NCBI RefSeq assembly: GCF_001440035.1 | Contig: NZ_LJYG01000047.1 | Span: 16,221-52,200, forward strand | DNA from: Bradyrhizobium manausense | Lineage (GTDB): Bacteria > Pseudomonadota > Alphaproteobacteria > Rhizobiales > Xanthobacteraceae | Direction of reading: 5' to 3' | DNA: 35,980 nt | Part shown: positions 8,052 to 17,129 of the stretch, one piece after another | Layout of the letters: each line of letters starts with the position of its first letter | Position numbering within the stretch: the stretch's first letter is position 1 | Program-made: the position numbers and the translations under genes | Notes under the pieces: generated by a model | Database searches by the model: none | What the model was told of the DNA's origin: nothing | Seen by the model: only the letters and a program-made list of their open reading frames with translations

Positions 8052-9842
8052 ATGCCGATCTACAAAGCCCCCGTCGAAGACGTGAACTTCCTGCTCAACG
8101 ACGTTTTCCAGATCGACCGCTACGACAACCTCGCCGGCTTCTCCGATGCCTCGAGCGACGTGCGCGAGGCGATCCTGGGCGAAGCCGCCAAGCTCGCCGA
8201 AGAGGTGCTGCAGCCGCTCAACCGCGTCGGCGATCTCGAAGGCTGCAAGCGCGCTGACGATGGCAGCGTCACCACGCCGAAGGGCTTCAAGGAGGCGTTC
8301 AAGCAAGTGGCGGAAGGCGGCTGGCTCGGTCTTTCCGCGCCGACCGAATTCGGCGGCCAGGGGCTGCCGGTGACGCTCAGCCAGGCCGTCAACGAATTCC
8401 AGATCTCCGCCAACATGGCGTTCTCGATGTATGGCGGCCTCACCATGGGCGCGACCGCCGCGCTGCTGGTGCATGGTTCGCCGGAGCAGAAGCAGACCTA
8501 CGTGCCGAAGATGATCGCCGGCGAGTGGACCGGCACCATGAATCTCACCGAGCCGCATTGCGGCACCGATCTCGGCATGCTCCGCACCAAGGCAGTGCGC
8601 CAGCCCGACGGCTCCTTCAAGATCACGGGCACCAAGATCTTCATCTCGGCCGGCGAGCACGATCTTGCCTCCAACATCATCCACCTCGTGCTGGCCCGCA
8701 TCGAGGGCGCGCCCGCCGGCATCAAGGGCGTGTCGCTGTTCGTGGTGCCGAAATTCCTGGTGAACCCGGATGGCTCGGTCGGTGCCCGCAACGGCGTCGT
8801 CTGCGGCTCGATCGAGCACAAGATGGGCATCCACGGCAACTCGACCTGCGTGATGAACTACGACAACGCCACCGGCTGGCTGATCGGCGAAGAGAACAAG
8901 GGCATGCAGGGCATGTTCGTGATGATGAACGAGGCCCGGCTCGGCGTCGCCGTGCAGGGCCTCGCGCAGTCCGAGGTCGCCTATCAGAACGCGGCGGCCT
9001 ATGCGCGCGAGCGCATCCAGGGCCGCGCGCTGTCAGGCGTGAAGGCGCCGGACAAGCCGGCCGATCCGATCATCGTGCATCCCGACGTGCGCCGCACGCT
9101 GCTCTCGATCCGCGCCTTCAACGAGGCCGCCCGCGCTTTCGTGATGTGGACCGCGCTGAAGAGCGATGTCGCTCATCGCTCGGAGGATCCGAAGGACCGC
9201 CAGGCCGCCGACGATCACATGGGGCTGATGACGCCGGTGCTGAAGGGCTTCCTCACCGACTACGGCTTCGCCAATGCGGTGCAGGCGCAGCAGATGTATG
9301 GCGGCCACGGCTACATCGCCGAGCAGGGCATGGAGCAGTTCGTGCGCGATGCGCGCATCGCCATGATCTATGAAGGCGCCAACGGCATCCAGGCGCTCGA
9401 TCTCGTCGGCCGCAAGCTACCGCGCGACGGCGGCCGCGCCATCATGGCCTTCTTCGGCGAGGTCATGGCCTTCGCCAAGGAGAACGGCGGCGACGAGGCG
9501 ATGAAGCCCTTCATCACCCCGCTCTCGACCTCGCTCGGCCATCTGCAGCAGGCCACCACCTGGCTGATGCAGAACGCGATGATGAAGCCTGATAACGCGG
9601 GAGCCGCCGCAACCGACTATTTGCATCTCTTCGGCTTCGTCGCGCTCGGCTACATGTGGGCGAAGATGGCGAAGGTCACGCTGGCCAAGATTGCCGAGGG
9701 CGGCGCGACGCCTTATCTCTCGACCAAGCTCGTCACCGGCCGCTTCTTCATGGAGCGGATGCTGCCGGAGACCGCGGCCAATCTCGCGCGCATCCAGTCC
9801 GGCTGCGCCACCATCATGGAATTGCCGGCGGAAGCGTTCTGA
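8052..9842 (+). CDS. Acyl-CoA dehydrogenase, long form with C-terminal domain
   Basis: A 596-residue FAD-dependent dehydrogenase that makes the trans-2-enoyl-CoA, passing electrons to ETF. It is longer than the usual 380-residue enzymes because of the extra C-terminal domain (about 460-590) seen in the FadE5/DmdC-like group. The FAD/substrate segment [11 protein letters not shown] is at 163-173, and IYEGANGIQ at 439-447 holds the likely catalytic base E441. The N-terminal sequence ([15 protein letters not shown]) matches the alphaproteobacterial DmdC-like enzymes. It is 48 bp before the thiolase gene in the same operon. Annotations of this group range from long-chain to methylmercaptopropionyl-CoA dehydrogenase, and sequence alone does not settle the chain length. 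Confidence 0.94.
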   Translation: MPIYKAPVEDVNFLLNDVFQIDRYDNLAGFSDASSDVREAILGEAAKLAEEVLQPLNRVGDLEGCKRADDGSVTTPKGFKEAFKQVAEGGWLGLSAPTEFGGQGLPVTLSQAVNEFQISANMAFSMYGGLTMGATAALLVHGSPEQKQTYVPKMIAGEWTGTMNLTEPHCGTDLGMLRTKAVRQPDGSFKITGTKIFISAGEHDLASNIIHLVLARIEGAPAGIKGVSLFVVPKFLVNPDGSVGARNGVVCGSIEHKMGIHGNSTCVMNYDNATGWLIGEENKGMQGMFVMMNEARLGVAVQGLAQSEVAYQNAAAYARERIQGRALSGVKAPDKPADPIIVHPDVRRTLLSIRAFNEAARAFVMWTALKSDVAHRSEDPKDRQAADDHMGLMTPVLKGFLTDYGFANAVQAQQMYGGHGYIAEQGMEQFVRDARIAMIYEGANGIQALDLVGRKLPRDGGRAIMAFFGEVMAFAKENGGDEAMKPFITPLSTSLGHLQQATTWLMQNAMMKPDNAGAAATDYLHLFGFVALGYMWAKMAKVTLAKIAEGGATPYLSTKLVTGRFFMERMLPETAANLARIQSGCATIMELPAEAF

Positions 9843-9890
9843 GTCGGCTTCCGCATCATCAAAATTCGAACAACAGATCAGGAGGGCGTC

Positions 9891-11099
9891 ATGCCTGAGG
9901 CATTCATCTACGATCACGTTCGCACCCCCCGCGGCCGCGGCAAGCCGGACGGCGCGCTGCACGAAGTCACCGCGCTGGCGCTCGCCACGGTGCCGCTGAA
10001 GGCGCTCAAGGACCGCAACAATTTGCCGGAAGATTCCGTCGACGACGTCGTGCTCGGCGTGGTCGATCCGGTCGGCGAAGCCGGCTCCGACATCGCGCGC
10101 TTTGCCGCGCTGAAAGCCGGCCTCGGCGAAGCCGTGCCCGGCGTGCAGATCAGCCGCTTCTGCGCCTCCGGCTTGGACGCCGTGAACTTCGCGGCCGCGC
10201 AGGTGATGAGCGGCCAGCATGAGCTGGTGATCGGTGGCGGCGCTGAATCGATGAGCCGCGTCGGCATCGGCGCCTCCGGCGGCGCTTGGCCGATGGATCC
10301 CTCGATGGCCGTGCCGGCCTATTTCATGCCGCAGGGCGTCTCGGCCGATCTCATCGCGACGAAGTACGGCTTCTCGCGCGACGACGTCGATGCCTACGCC
10401 GTGCAGAGCCAGCAACGCGCGGCCAAGGCCTGGGACGAGGGCCGCTTCAACAAGTCGGTGGTGCCGGTGAAGGACATCAATGGCCTCACCATCCTCGCCA
10501 AGGACGAGCATATGCGTCCTTCGACGACCATGCAGTCGCTGGCGCAGCTGCAGCCGTCGTTCACGATGATGGCGCAGATGGGCGGCTTTGACGGTGTCGC
10601 GATTCAGTCGCACCCGGAGATCGAGCGCGTCAATTACGTGCACCATGCCGGCAATTCCTCGGGCATCGTCGATGGCGCCGGCGCCGTGCTGGTCGGCAGC
10701 AAGGAGGCGGGCGCCAAGTACGGCCTGAAGCCGCGCGCCAAAATTCGCGCCTTCGCGAACATCGGCTCCGAGCCTGCGATGATGCTGACCGGTCCGGTCG
10801 ACGTCACCGAAAAGCTGTTCGCGCGCTCCGGCATGAAGAAGTCGGACGTCGATCTGTTCGAGCTCAACGAGGCTTTCGCCTCGGTGGTGCTGCGCTACAT
10901 CCAGGCCTTCGACATCGACAACGCCAAGATCAATGTCAACGGCGGCGCGATCGCGCTCGGCCATCCGTTAGGGGCCACCGGCGCGATGATCCTCGGCACC
11001 GTGCTCGACGAGCTCGAGCGCACCAACAAGTCCACCGCCCTGGTCACGCTGTGCATCGGCGGCGGCATGGGCACGGCGACCATCATCGAGCGCGTCTAA
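9891..11099 (+). CDS. Acetyl-CoA C-acyltransferase (thiolase)
   Basis: A complete 402-residue thiolase that cleaves 3-ketoacyl-CoA to acetyl-CoA and a shortened acyl-CoA. The nucleophile is C91 ([10 protein letters not shown]). GGGAESMSR is at 115-123, GHPLGATGA carries H358, and CIGGGMG carries C388, so the catalytic set is intact. The ATG at 9891 follows AGGAGGG. The downstream bifunctional gene starts 18 bp after the stop, so the two are probably co-translated parts of one beta-oxidation unit, as in fadA/fadB pairs. The intact set of residues and the pairing favour the degradative direction over acetoacetyl-CoA synthesis. Confidence 0.95.
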   Translation: MPEAFIYDHVRTPRGRGKPDGALHEVTALALATVPLKALKDRNNLPEDSVDDVVLGVVDPVGEAGSDIARFAALKAGLGEAVPGVQISRFCASGLDAVNFAAAQVMSGQHELVIGGGAESMSRVGIGASGGAWPMDPSMAVPAYFMPQGVSADLIATKYGFSRDDVDAYAVQSQQRAAKAWDEGRFNKSVVPVKDINGLTILAKDEHMRPSTTMQSLAQLQPSFTMMAQMGGFDGVAIQSHPEIERVNYVHHAGNSSGIVDGAGAVLVGSKEAGAKYGLKPRAKIRAFANIGSEPAMMLTGPVDVTEKLFARSGMKKSDVDLFELNEAFASVVLRYIQAFDIDNAKINVNGGAIALGHPLGATGAMILGTVLDELERTNKSTALVTLCIGGGMGTATIIERV

Positions 11100-11117
11100 G
11101 GGGTAGGAGCAACCAAC

Positions 11118-13328
11118 ATGGCTTACAAGAATTTCAGGGTTGAAACCGACGCGGACGGCATTGCGCTCGTCACCTGGGACATTCCGGGCCGCTCGATGAA
11201 CGTGCTCGACGAGACCTCCACCAATGAGTTGGAGGCGATCGTCAAGGCGACCACCACGGATGCCGCCGTGAAGGGCGTCGTCATCACTTCCGCCAAGGAA
11301 GCGTTCTGCGCCGGCGCCGACCTCTCCATGCTCGAAGGCATGAACCAGGCCTACGCAAAAGTCCTCAAGGAGCAGGGCGAGACCGCGGCGAACGAGATGC
11401 TGTTCGACCAGAGCCGTCGGTTCTCGCAGGTGCTGCGCGGAATCGAAACGTCAGGCAAGCCCTGGGCGGCGGCGATCAACGGCCTCGCGCTCGGCGGCGG
11501 TTTCGAGATCACGCTGTGCTGCCACTATCGCGTGGCTGCGGAGAATCCCAAGACGCGCCTCGGCCTGCCCGAGGTCAAGGTCGGCCTGTTCCCCGGCGCC
11601 GGCGGTACGCAGCGCGTGCCGCGGCTGGTGCCGCCGCAGGACGCCATGACGATCCTGCTCAAGGGCGATCCCGTTACCATCGACAGGGCGAAGCAGCTCA
11701 ACCTCATTCATGCCATCGTCCCCGCCGCCGATCTCATCAAGGCCGCGAAGGACTGGATCAAGGGCGGCGGCAAGCCCGTCGCGCCCTGGGACGAGAAGGG
11801 CTTCAAGCTGCCCGGCGGCCCGGTGTTCTCCAAGGCCGGCATGATGATGTTCCCGGCCGGCAACGCGATCTATCGCCGCGAGACCTACGACAACTATCCG
11901 GCCGCGCGCGCCATCATGAGCTGCGTCTATGAAGGCCTGCAGCTGCCGATCGACGCGGCGCTTCGCGTCGAGTCGCGCTATTTCACCTCGGTGCTGCGCT
12001 CCAAGGAAGCGGCCGCGATGATCCGCAGCCTGTTCCTGTCGATGCAGGAGCTCAACAAGGGTGCGCGCCGTCCGAAGGACGTAGCCCCGACCAAGGTGAA
12101 GAAGATCGCCGTCATCGGCGCCGGCTTCATGGGCGCGAGCGTCGGCTACGTCTCGGCCCGCGCCGGGCTCGACGTCGTCCTGATCGATCGCGACCAGGAG
12201 AGTGCCGACAAGGGCAAGGCCCATGCCCAGAAGGTCATCGAGGACCAGATCAAGAAGGGCCGCGCCAAGCCTGATGATGCCGAGAAGCTGCTCGCGCGCA
12301 TCACGCCGACGGCGGACTACGCGGCCCTGAAGGACGTCGATCTGGTCATCGAGGCCGTGTTCGAGGACCGCAAGGTCAAGGCCGACACCTTTGCCAAGGC
12401 GCAGGAATATCTCAAGCCTGACGTGATCTTTGCCTCGAACACCTCGACCCTGCCGATCACGTCCCTGGCCGAGAACTTCAAGGACCAGGGCAAATTCGTC
12501 GGCATTCACTTCTTCTCGCCGGTCGAGAAGATGATGCTGGTCGAGATCATCAAGGGCAAGAACACCGGCGATCTCGCGCTCGCGACCGCGCTCGACTATG
12601 TCCGCCAGATCGGCAAGACGCCGATCGTCGTGAACGATTCCAGAGGCTTCTTCGCCAACCGTTGCGTCGGCCGCTACGTCGCCGAGGGCAACGAGATGTT
12701 CCTGGAAGGCGTGCCGCCGGCGATGATCGAGAACTGCGCCAAGATGGCCGGCATGCCGGTCGGTCCCCTCTCGCTCTCGGACGAGGTCGCGCTCGATCTC
12801 GGCCTCAAGATCATGAAGGCCACCGAAGCCGATCTCGGCCCCAACGCCATCAACCCCGACCAGAAGAAGCTGATGGTCGAGATGGTCGAGAAGCAGGGCC
12901 GCCTCGGCCGCAAGAACAAGAAGGGCTTCTATGACTATCCCGAGGGCAAGGGTCAGAAGAGCCTGTGGCCGGGTCTCTCCGCGCTGCAGCCGAAGCAGCT
13001 CGATCCTGACACGCTCGACGTCGAGGAATTGAAGCAACGCTTCCTGGTGGTGCAGGCGGTCGAGGCCGCGCGCACCGTCGAGGATCACGTCATCACCGAT
13101 CCGCGCGAAGCCGATGTCGGCTCGATCCTCGGCTTCGGCTTCGCACCGTTCACCGGCGGCACGCTGTCCTATATCGACTTCATGGGCACGAAGAAGTTCG
13201 TCGAGCTCTGCCACAAGCTCGAGGCGAAATACGGCTCGCGCTTCACGCCGCCCAAGCTGCTCGAGGAGATGGCGGCGAAGGGCGAGACCTTCTATGGCCG
13301 TTTCGCGCCGAAGAAGGCGGCTGCTTAA
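11118..13328 (+). CDS. Bifunctional enoyl-CoA hydratase / 3-hydroxyacyl-CoA dehydrogenase (FadB/FadJ type)
   Basis: A 736-residue fusion carrying out the two middle steps of beta-oxidation. The N-terminal crotonase domain (1-200) has the oxyanion and acid-base region GGGFE (E130) and [16 protein letters not shown] (E152). The NAD domain starts near 328 with the Rossmann motif [12 protein letters not shown] (G334, G336, G339). The catalytic pair is H464 (GIHFFSPVE) and E476, spaced by 12 as in known dehydrogenases. The C-terminal 3HCDH domains follow (about 505-730). It is last in the operon after the dehydrogenase and thiolase, so the operon encodes a full spiral. A dispersed repeat follows the stop within 10 bases. 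Confidence 0.95.
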   Translation: MAYKNFRVETDADGIALVTWDIPGRSMNVLDETSTNELEAIVKATTTDAAVKGVVITSAKEAFCAGADLSMLEGMNQAYAKVLKEQGETAANEMLFDQSRRFSQVLRGIETSGKPWAAAINGLALGGGFEITLCCHYRVAAENPKTRLGLPEVKVGLFPGAGGTQRVPRLVPPQDAMTILLKGDPVTIDRAKQLNLIHAIVPAADLIKAAKDWIKGGGKPVAPWDEKGFKLPGGPVFSKAGMMMFPAGNAIYRRETYDNYPAARAIMSCVYEGLQLPIDAALRVESRYFTSVLRSKEAAAMIRSLFLSMQELNKGARRPKDVAPTKVKKIAVIGAGFMGASVGYVSARAGLDVVLIDRDQESADKGKAHAQKVIEDQIKKGRAKPDDAEKLLARITPTADYAALKDVDLVIEAVFEDRKVKADTFAKAQEYLKPDVIFASNTSTLPITSLAENFKDQGKFVGIHFFSPVEKMMLVEIIKGKNTGDLALATALDYVRQIGKTPIVVNDSRGFFANRCVGRYVAEGNEMFLEGVPPAMIENCAKMAGMPVGPLSLSDEVALDLGLKIMKATEADLGPNAINPDQKKLMVEMVEKQGRLGRKNKKGFYDYPEGKGQKSLWPGLSALQPKQLDPDTLDVEELKQRFLVVQAVEAARTVEDHVITDPREADVGSILGFGFAPFTGGTLSYIDFMGTKKFVELCHKLEAKYGSRFTPPKLLEEMAAKGETFYGRFAPKKAAA

Positions 13329-13335
13329 GGCACTC

Positions 13336-13423
13336 GTAGCCCGGATGGAGCGCAGCGAAATCCGGGAAGAGTTTGTCAGTCGCGAAAGCCCTCCCGGATT
13401 GCGCTTCGCTCCATCCGGGCTAC
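13336..13423. repeat. Long-stem palindromic dispersed repeat (REP-like)
   Basis: The arms 13336-13367 and 13392-13423 are inverted copies of 32 bases with two mismatches, around a 24-base loop. The core reads GTAGCCCGGATGGAGCG. I recall this motif as a common intergenic repeat in Bradyrhizobium; that is memory, not a search. It begins 8 bases after the fadB-like stop, so it could also end or protect that transcript. Confidence 0.75.
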
Positions 13424-13477
13424 GCGGCTGTCATCCCGGAGAAGCGCGCCCAAAGCTACGAACATTTGGGGTAATGG

Positions 13478-13497
13478 GTCCTGGCCTTCGCCAGGAC
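13478..13497. repeat. Short palindromic repeat (GTCCTGGC hairpin)
   Basis: GTCCTGGC (13478-13485) and GCCAGGAC (13490-13497) form a perfect 8-bp stem with a CTTC loop, flanked by a TAATGG-type left edge. It resembles another dispersed hairpin that I associate with Bradyrhizobium intergenic regions. Its place next to the longer repeat suggests a composite site. Confidence 0.6.
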
Positions 13498-13526
13498 GAC
13501 GTTTGGATGGATCGCAGCAAACCGAG

Positions 13527-13553
13527 AAAGGCCGGATCGTCGATCCGGCCTTT
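13527..13553. terminator. Bidirectional terminator between the beta-oxidation operon and GST
   Basis: AAAGGCCGGATC (13527-13538) and GATCCGGCCTTT (13542-13553) form a perfect 12-bp stem with a 3-base loop and A/T ends on both sides. It lies between two convergent genes, 25 bases past the GST stop on the minus strand, and can serve both. Confidence 0.7.
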
Positions 13554-13577
13554 CGCGTGTTCGCATCCTGTGCGGGC

Positions 13578-14192
13578 TCACTTCGCCTGCGCCAGCCCTT
13601 CCTTGGTCAGCGCTTCCTGCACCTTCGGCCGCGCGGCGACGCGGGCCTTGTAGGCGGAGAGGTTCGGCATTGCCGAGAGGTCGAACTTCATCCGGTCGGC
13701 CCAGGTCAGCATGGTGAAGAGATAGCCGTCGGCGACCGAGAACTGCTTGCCCATCAGGTAGTCCTTGCCGGCGAGCTGGCTGTCGATGTGCTTCAGCTTG
13801 CCCATGACACGGTCCTTGAAGAAGGCCTTGGCGTCGTCGTTCAGCGCCGGCGCGAACATCGGGCCGAAGCTCTTGTGCACCTCCGAGGTGAGGAAGTTCA
13901 GCCATTCGAGCAGCTTGTAGCGTTCGGAGCTGTCGCGCGCGGGCGCCAGCGCCTTGGCCGGAACCTTGTCGGCGATCATCTGGACAATGACCGGGCCTTC
14001 GGTCACGATCTCACCGTTATCGAGGCCCAGCGCGGGGACCTGACCCTTGGGATTGACCTTCAGATAGTCGTCACCGTTCTCGAGCTTCTTGGCCCGGATA
14101 TCGACCTTGACCAGCTCATAGGGCAGGTCGGCCTCCAGAAGCGCGATATGGGGCGACAGCGAGCAGGCGCCGGGCGCGTAATACAGTTTCAT
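13578..14192 (-). CDS. Glutathione S-transferase, beta-class type
   Basis: A 204-residue GST that conjugates or binds glutathione in detoxification or redox work. The thioredoxin-like domain (1-80) starts MKLYYAPGACSLSPHIALLE, where C10 is the mixed-disulfide cysteine typical of bacterial beta-class enzymes. The cis-Pro motif is KGQVPAL, and GEIVTEGPVIVQMIAD is the SNAIL/TRAC-like glutathione-binding segment. The helical domain covers 88-200 with VADGYLF. AGGAGGAA lies before the ATG. It is divergent from a MarR gene with twin operators between them, and glutathione synthesis (gshA) lies just beyond, so control by a MarR sensor of electrophiles or oxidants is likely. Confidence 0.93.
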   Translation of the reverse strand: MKLYYAPGACSLSPHIALLEADLPYELVKVDIRAKKLENGDDYLKVNPKGQVPALGLDNGEIVTEGPVIVQMIADKVPAKALAPARDSSERYKLLEWLNFLTSEVHKSFGPMFAPALNDDAKAFFKDRVMGKLKHIDSQLAGKDYLMGKQFSVADGYLFTMLTWADRMKFDLSAMPNLSAYKARVAARPKVQEALTKEGLAQAK

Positions 14193-14232
14193 GGAATTTC
14201 CTCCTCTTGAGGCTTGGTAGGGGCGAAAGAAC

Positions 14233-14278
14233 GCCTACATGCACCTGCATGCAATAGTCAAGATTGATGCAGGTGCAT
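14233..14278. promoter_or_regulatory. Twin MarR-type operators between gst and marR
   Basis: ATGCACCTGCAT (14239-14250) and ATGCAGGTGCAT (14267-14278) are exact inverted copies of each other, and each is itself a 5-bp dyad around a 2-base centre. Their centres are 28 bp apart, near three helical turns. On the minus strand TTGACT (14261-14256) with a 17-base spacer would place the left operator between the -35 and -10 of gst. The symmetry is seen; MarR binding is inferred. Confidence 0.62.
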
Positions 14279-14318
14279 CGAGTGGGGTAAGAAGCGGACG
14301 ACGAGCTTGAGCGGGACC

Positions 14319-14813
14319 ATGAAGCGCAAACCATCGACCGAGGCAACCAGTGCCTGGATCCGCCTGATGCGGGTGCAGAGCCGTGTGCTGGACTGCGTGG
14401 AGCAGGACCTGAAGAAGGCCGGGTTCCCGCCCCTGGCGTGGTACGACGCGCTGCTCGAATTGTCGCGCGCACCGAGTGGCGAATTGCGGCCGGTGGAGCT
14501 CGAGCGGCAGATGCTGATCCCGCAATACTCCACCTCGCGGCTGATCGACCGCCTGGTGGACGAGGGGCTCGCCTCCCGGCGTGAATGCAAGATCGACAAG
14601 CGCGGCCAGTTCGTCGAGATCACGGAGGCCGGCCGCGAATTGCAGAAGCGGATGTGGGGCGCCTATTCGGCTGCGATCGAGAAATATGTCGGCTCGAAGC
14701 TCTCCGACGCCGATGCCGTCAAGCTCAGCGGTCTGCTCGACCGGCTGGGATGCTCGTGCGGCGAGATGAAGCTGCCCGTCGTCAACGTCAACGAAACCAC
14801 GCCGTCGCGATGA
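14319..14813 (+). CDS. MarR family transcriptional regulator
   Basis: A 164-residue MarR repressor. The winged helix spans about 40-120: LLELSRAPSGELRPVELER, then the recognition helix region STSRLIDRLVDEGLASR, and the wing RGQFVEITEAGREL. MarR proteins bind short palindromes as dimers and let go on binding a phenolic ligand or on cysteine oxidation. A C-terminal CSC pair (DRLGCSCGE) could be a redox or metal sensor, which is inference. The ATG at 14319 is chosen over a TTG at 14307 as the normal start codon. It is divergent from the GST gene and 102 bp before gshA on the same strand. Confidence 0.92.
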   Translation: MKRKPSTEATSAWIRLMRVQSRVLDCVEQDLKKAGFPPLAWYDALLELSRAPSGELRPVELERQMLIPQYSTSRLIDRLVDEGLASRRECKIDKRGQFVEITEAGRELQKRMWGAYSAAIEKYVGSKLSDADAVKLSGLLDRLGCSCGEMKLPVVNVNETTPSR

Positions 14814-14840
14814 CCGCGCGGCAAACCAGCTCGTCCGTGC

Positions 14841-14861
14841 ACCCCAAGGGGTCCGCGGACC
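14841..14861. promoter_or_regulatory. Overlapping palindromes between marR and gshA
   Basis: ACCCCAAGGGGT (14841-14852) and the perfect 12-bp palindrome GGTCCGCGGACC (14850-14861) overlap by three bases. They could be an operator for gshA or an attenuating structure; there is no T-run for a terminator. The role is unknown. Confidence 0.35.
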
Positions 14862-14915
14862 ATCCCCGTCACCCGCGCGCCTTCGATCGAAGCGCCCTTT
14901 TGATTAGAGTTTGAT

Positions 14916-16286
14916 ATGGCGCGAGACCAGATCGATATGACGCCGCTGCAGTCACGCAACGAGCTCGTTGCGTGGTTCGAGGCCGGCTGCAAGCACCCGT
15001 CCGAATTCCGCATCGGCACCGAGCACGAGAAGACGCCGTTCACGCTCGAAGGCCATCGTCCCGTGCCGTACGAAGGCGCGCGCGGCATCGGTGCGCTGCT
15101 CGAAGGCATGAAGCTCCTGCTCGGCTGGGAGCCGATCATGGAGAAGGGCAACATCATCGGGCTCTACGACGTCACCGGCGGCGGCGCGATCTCGCTGGAG
15201 CCCGGCGGCCAGTTCGAGCTGTCAGGCGCGCCGGTCGAGAACGTGCACCAGACCCAGAGCGAGCTGATGGCGCACCTGGCGCAGGTGCGCGAGATCGCTG
15301 CCCCGCTCGGTATCGGCTTCCTTGGGCTCGGCATGACGCCATCCTGGTCACGCGCCGACATCCCTGTGATGCCCAAGGGCCGCTACAAGATCATGACCAA
15401 TTACATGCCGAAGGTCGGCCAATACGGCCTCGACATGATGTACCGGACCTGCACGGTGCAGACCAATCTCGACTTCTGCTCGGAAGCCGACATGGTCAAG
15501 AAGCTGCGCGTCTCGCTGGCGCTGCAGCCGGTTGCGACCGCGCTGTTCGCCAATTCGCCGTTCACCGAAGGCAAGCCGAACGGCTTCCTGTCTTTCCGCT
15601 CCGAGATCTGGCGCGATACCGACAATGCGCGGTCAGGCATGATGCCGTGGGCGTTCGAGGACGGCATGGGTTTCGAGCGCTATGTCGACTACGCGCTCGA
15701 TGTGCCCATGTATTTCGTCAAGCGCGGCGAGGAATATATCGACGTGTCGGGCTCCTCGTTCCGAGCCTTCTTCGAGGGCCGCAACAACAACCTTCCCGGG
15801 GAGCGTCCGACGTTGTCGGACTGGGCCAATCATCTCTCGACGATCTTTCCCGAGGTGCGGCTGAAGCGTTATCTCGAGATGCGCGGCTCCGACGGTGGCC
15901 CATGGGGTCGGCTGCCGGCACTGCCGGCGTTCTGGGTCGGGCTGCTTTATGACGGTGCGTCGCTCGATGCGGCCTGGGATTTGGTGAAGCACTGGACCGC
16001 ACATGAGCGTCAGGCCCTGCGCGACGATGTGCCGCGCTTCGGCTTCAAGGCCCGGATCAAGGACCGTTATCTGTTCGAGATCGCCAAGGAATGCCTCGTT
16101 CTGGCACATGCGGGCCTGCGCCGCCGAGGCCGCATCGACGCCATCGGCCGCGACGAAACCCGGCATCTGGAGCCGCTGGATCGCATCATCGATTCCGGCC
16201 GGACACCGGCCGAGGACATGCTCGAGAAGTTCAACGGCCCCTGGAAGGGCTCGGTGGAACCGGCCTACGCGGAGTACGCGTTCTAG
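14916..16286 (+). CDS. gshA: Glutamate-cysteine ligase
   Basis: A 456-residue ATP-dependent ligase that makes gamma-glutamylcysteine, the first and limiting step of glutathione synthesis. It belongs to the plant/alphaproteobacterial type of GCL, not the E. coli type. Family landmarks are FRIGTEHEKTPF (about 31-42), GGAISLEPGGQFELSGAP (about 89-106) with ATP/metal-binding glutamates, MPKGRYKIMTNYMP and TCTVQTNLDF, and SFRAFFEGR. The length is normal and the gene looks intact. It follows marR by 102 bp and lies close to a GST gene, so glutathione supply and use are grouped here. In plant homologues a disulfide controls activity; I have not assigned such cysteines here. Confidence 0.95.
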   Translation: MARDQIDMTPLQSRNELVAWFEAGCKHPSEFRIGTEHEKTPFTLEGHRPVPYEGARGIGALLEGMKLLLGWEPIMEKGNIIGLYDVTGGGAISLEPGGQFELSGAPVENVHQTQSELMAHLAQVREIAAPLGIGFLGLGMTPSWSRADIPVMPKGRYKIMTNYMPKVGQYGLDMMYRTCTVQTNLDFCSEADMVKKLRVSLALQPVATALFANSPFTEGKPNGFLSFRSEIWRDTDNARSGMMPWAFEDGMGFERYVDYALDVPMYFVKRGEEYIDVSGSSFRAFFEGRNNNLPGERPTLSDWANHLSTIFPEVRLKRYLEMRGSDGGPWGRLPALPAFWVGLLYDGASLDAAWDLVKHWTAHERQALRDDVPRFGFKARIKDRYLFEIAKECLVLAHAGLRRRGRIDAIGRDETRHLEPLDRIIDSGRTPAEDMLEKFNGPWKGSVEPAYAEYAF

Positions 16287-16435
16287 TTTTGGGCAAATAG
16301 GCCGACGAGCAGATTCGGGACCGTTCATCGGCCGTACAGGTTTGCGGCGATCAAATGACCGGCCGAAAAAACCTGAGCGTCGTCAATAACTCGAAAGCTG
16401 TTCCGATGGGGAAGGGCCGCCTGCCTGGGACCGTC

Positions 16436-16999
16436 ATGGCAAAGGTCTTGAGGGCGAGGGCTTTGGCTTGCGTCGTGGCCTGTGCCGCGCTGCTCTCGCT
16501 CGTCTTTGCGAGTGTGCCCGCGCGCGCCCAGACGGCATTCGACCGGCCCGGCGGCGATTATTTCAATACGCCGGTCACATCGGGTGATCCCGAGGACTGC
16601 GCGCTGCTTTGCGAACGCGATCGCCGCTGCCGCGCCTGGAGCTTCGCCTATCCTGATATCGATGGCGCCGCGGCGGTGTGCTGGCTCAAGAATACCGTGC
16701 CGCCGCGACAGCCCGCCAATTGCTGCATCTCCGGGGTACGCGGGGCCGGCGTGATCGAGCCGCGCGTCGAGGGCGTCGAGACCTCGATCGACCGCCCCGG
16801 CGGCGATTTGCGCAATTTCGAGCTCAAGGAAGGCGAGGGCGAGGACGCCTGCAAGGCCGCCTGTATCGCCGACAACAAGTGTCGCGCCTTCACCTATGCC
16901 CGCCCCGGCTACACCGGCCGCGAAGCGCGGTGCTTCCTGAAGAAAGATATCAAGCCGCCGCGGCGGAAGGCCGGGTTCACGTCGGGCGTGGTGAGATAG
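16436..16999 (+). CDS. Secreted protein with two PAN/Apple-like domains
   Basis: A protein of 187 residues from the ATG at 16436 (upstream in-frame ATGs at 16355 and 16406 are possible). The N-terminus has a clear signal peptide (ALACVVACAALLSLVFASVPARAQ), probably cut after ARAQ or just before Q. Two tandem copies of a cysteine-rich module follow, each starting with a DRPGGD-type motif (FDRPGGDYFNTPV and IDRPGGDLRNFEL), then C..C....CRA(W/F)(S/T). This is the bacterial PAN_4 pattern, used for binding proteins or sugars outside the cytoplasm. The disulfides point to a periplasmic or extracellular site. The partner is unknown. It lies 149 bp after gshA and may be transcribed alone. Confidence 0.85.
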   Translation: MAKVLRARALACVVACAALLSLVFASVPARAQTAFDRPGGDYFNTPVTSGDPEDCALLCERDRRCRAWSFAYPDIDGAAAVCWLKNTVPPRQPANCCISGVRGAGVIEPRVEGVETSIDRPGGDLRNFELKEGEGEDACKAACIADNKCRAFTYARPGYTGREARCFLKKDIKPPRRKAGFTSGVVR

Positions 17000-17026
17000 G
17001 CAAGGTGCCTTAGGCGGGTTAGCCGT

Positions 17027-17119
17027 GTGGGCAAAGGCGCACTTGCGCCGTGCCCACCACCTCTCCATGAGTCCGACAGGACGTGGGCACGTCGCGCGAA
17101 GATGCGCGCCTTTGCCCAT
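17027..17119. repeat. Pair of palindromic repeats (GTGGGCA family)
   Basis: Two imperfect hairpins lie in tandem. The first (17027-17057) has outer arms GTGGGCA/TGCCCAC and inner arms GGCGCA/TGCGCC. The second (17083-17119) has outer arms GGGCA/TGCCC and inner GCGCG/CGCGC. They fill the gap between the convergent PAN gene and the nucleotidyltransferase and may end both transcripts. I recall similar GTGGGCA hairpins as dispersed repeats in Bradyrhizobium. Confidence 0.62.
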
Positions 17120-17129
17120 CTACGAGATT

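Noticed and set aside
9417..10964. 515-residue open frame opposite the dehydrogenase and thiolase
   Set aside because: It spans two real genes and their gap on the other strand and shows no domain.
11451..13214. 587-residue open frame opposite the bifunctional beta-oxidation gene
   Set aside because: Composition is that of a mirror frame (repeated Asp, Arg, Leu, His) and the opposite strand encodes a complete enzyme.
13336..13497. CRISPR-like or insertion-sequence reading of the repeats
   Set aside because: There are no evenly spaced direct repeats with unique spacers and no transposase; the sequences are single inverted repeats.
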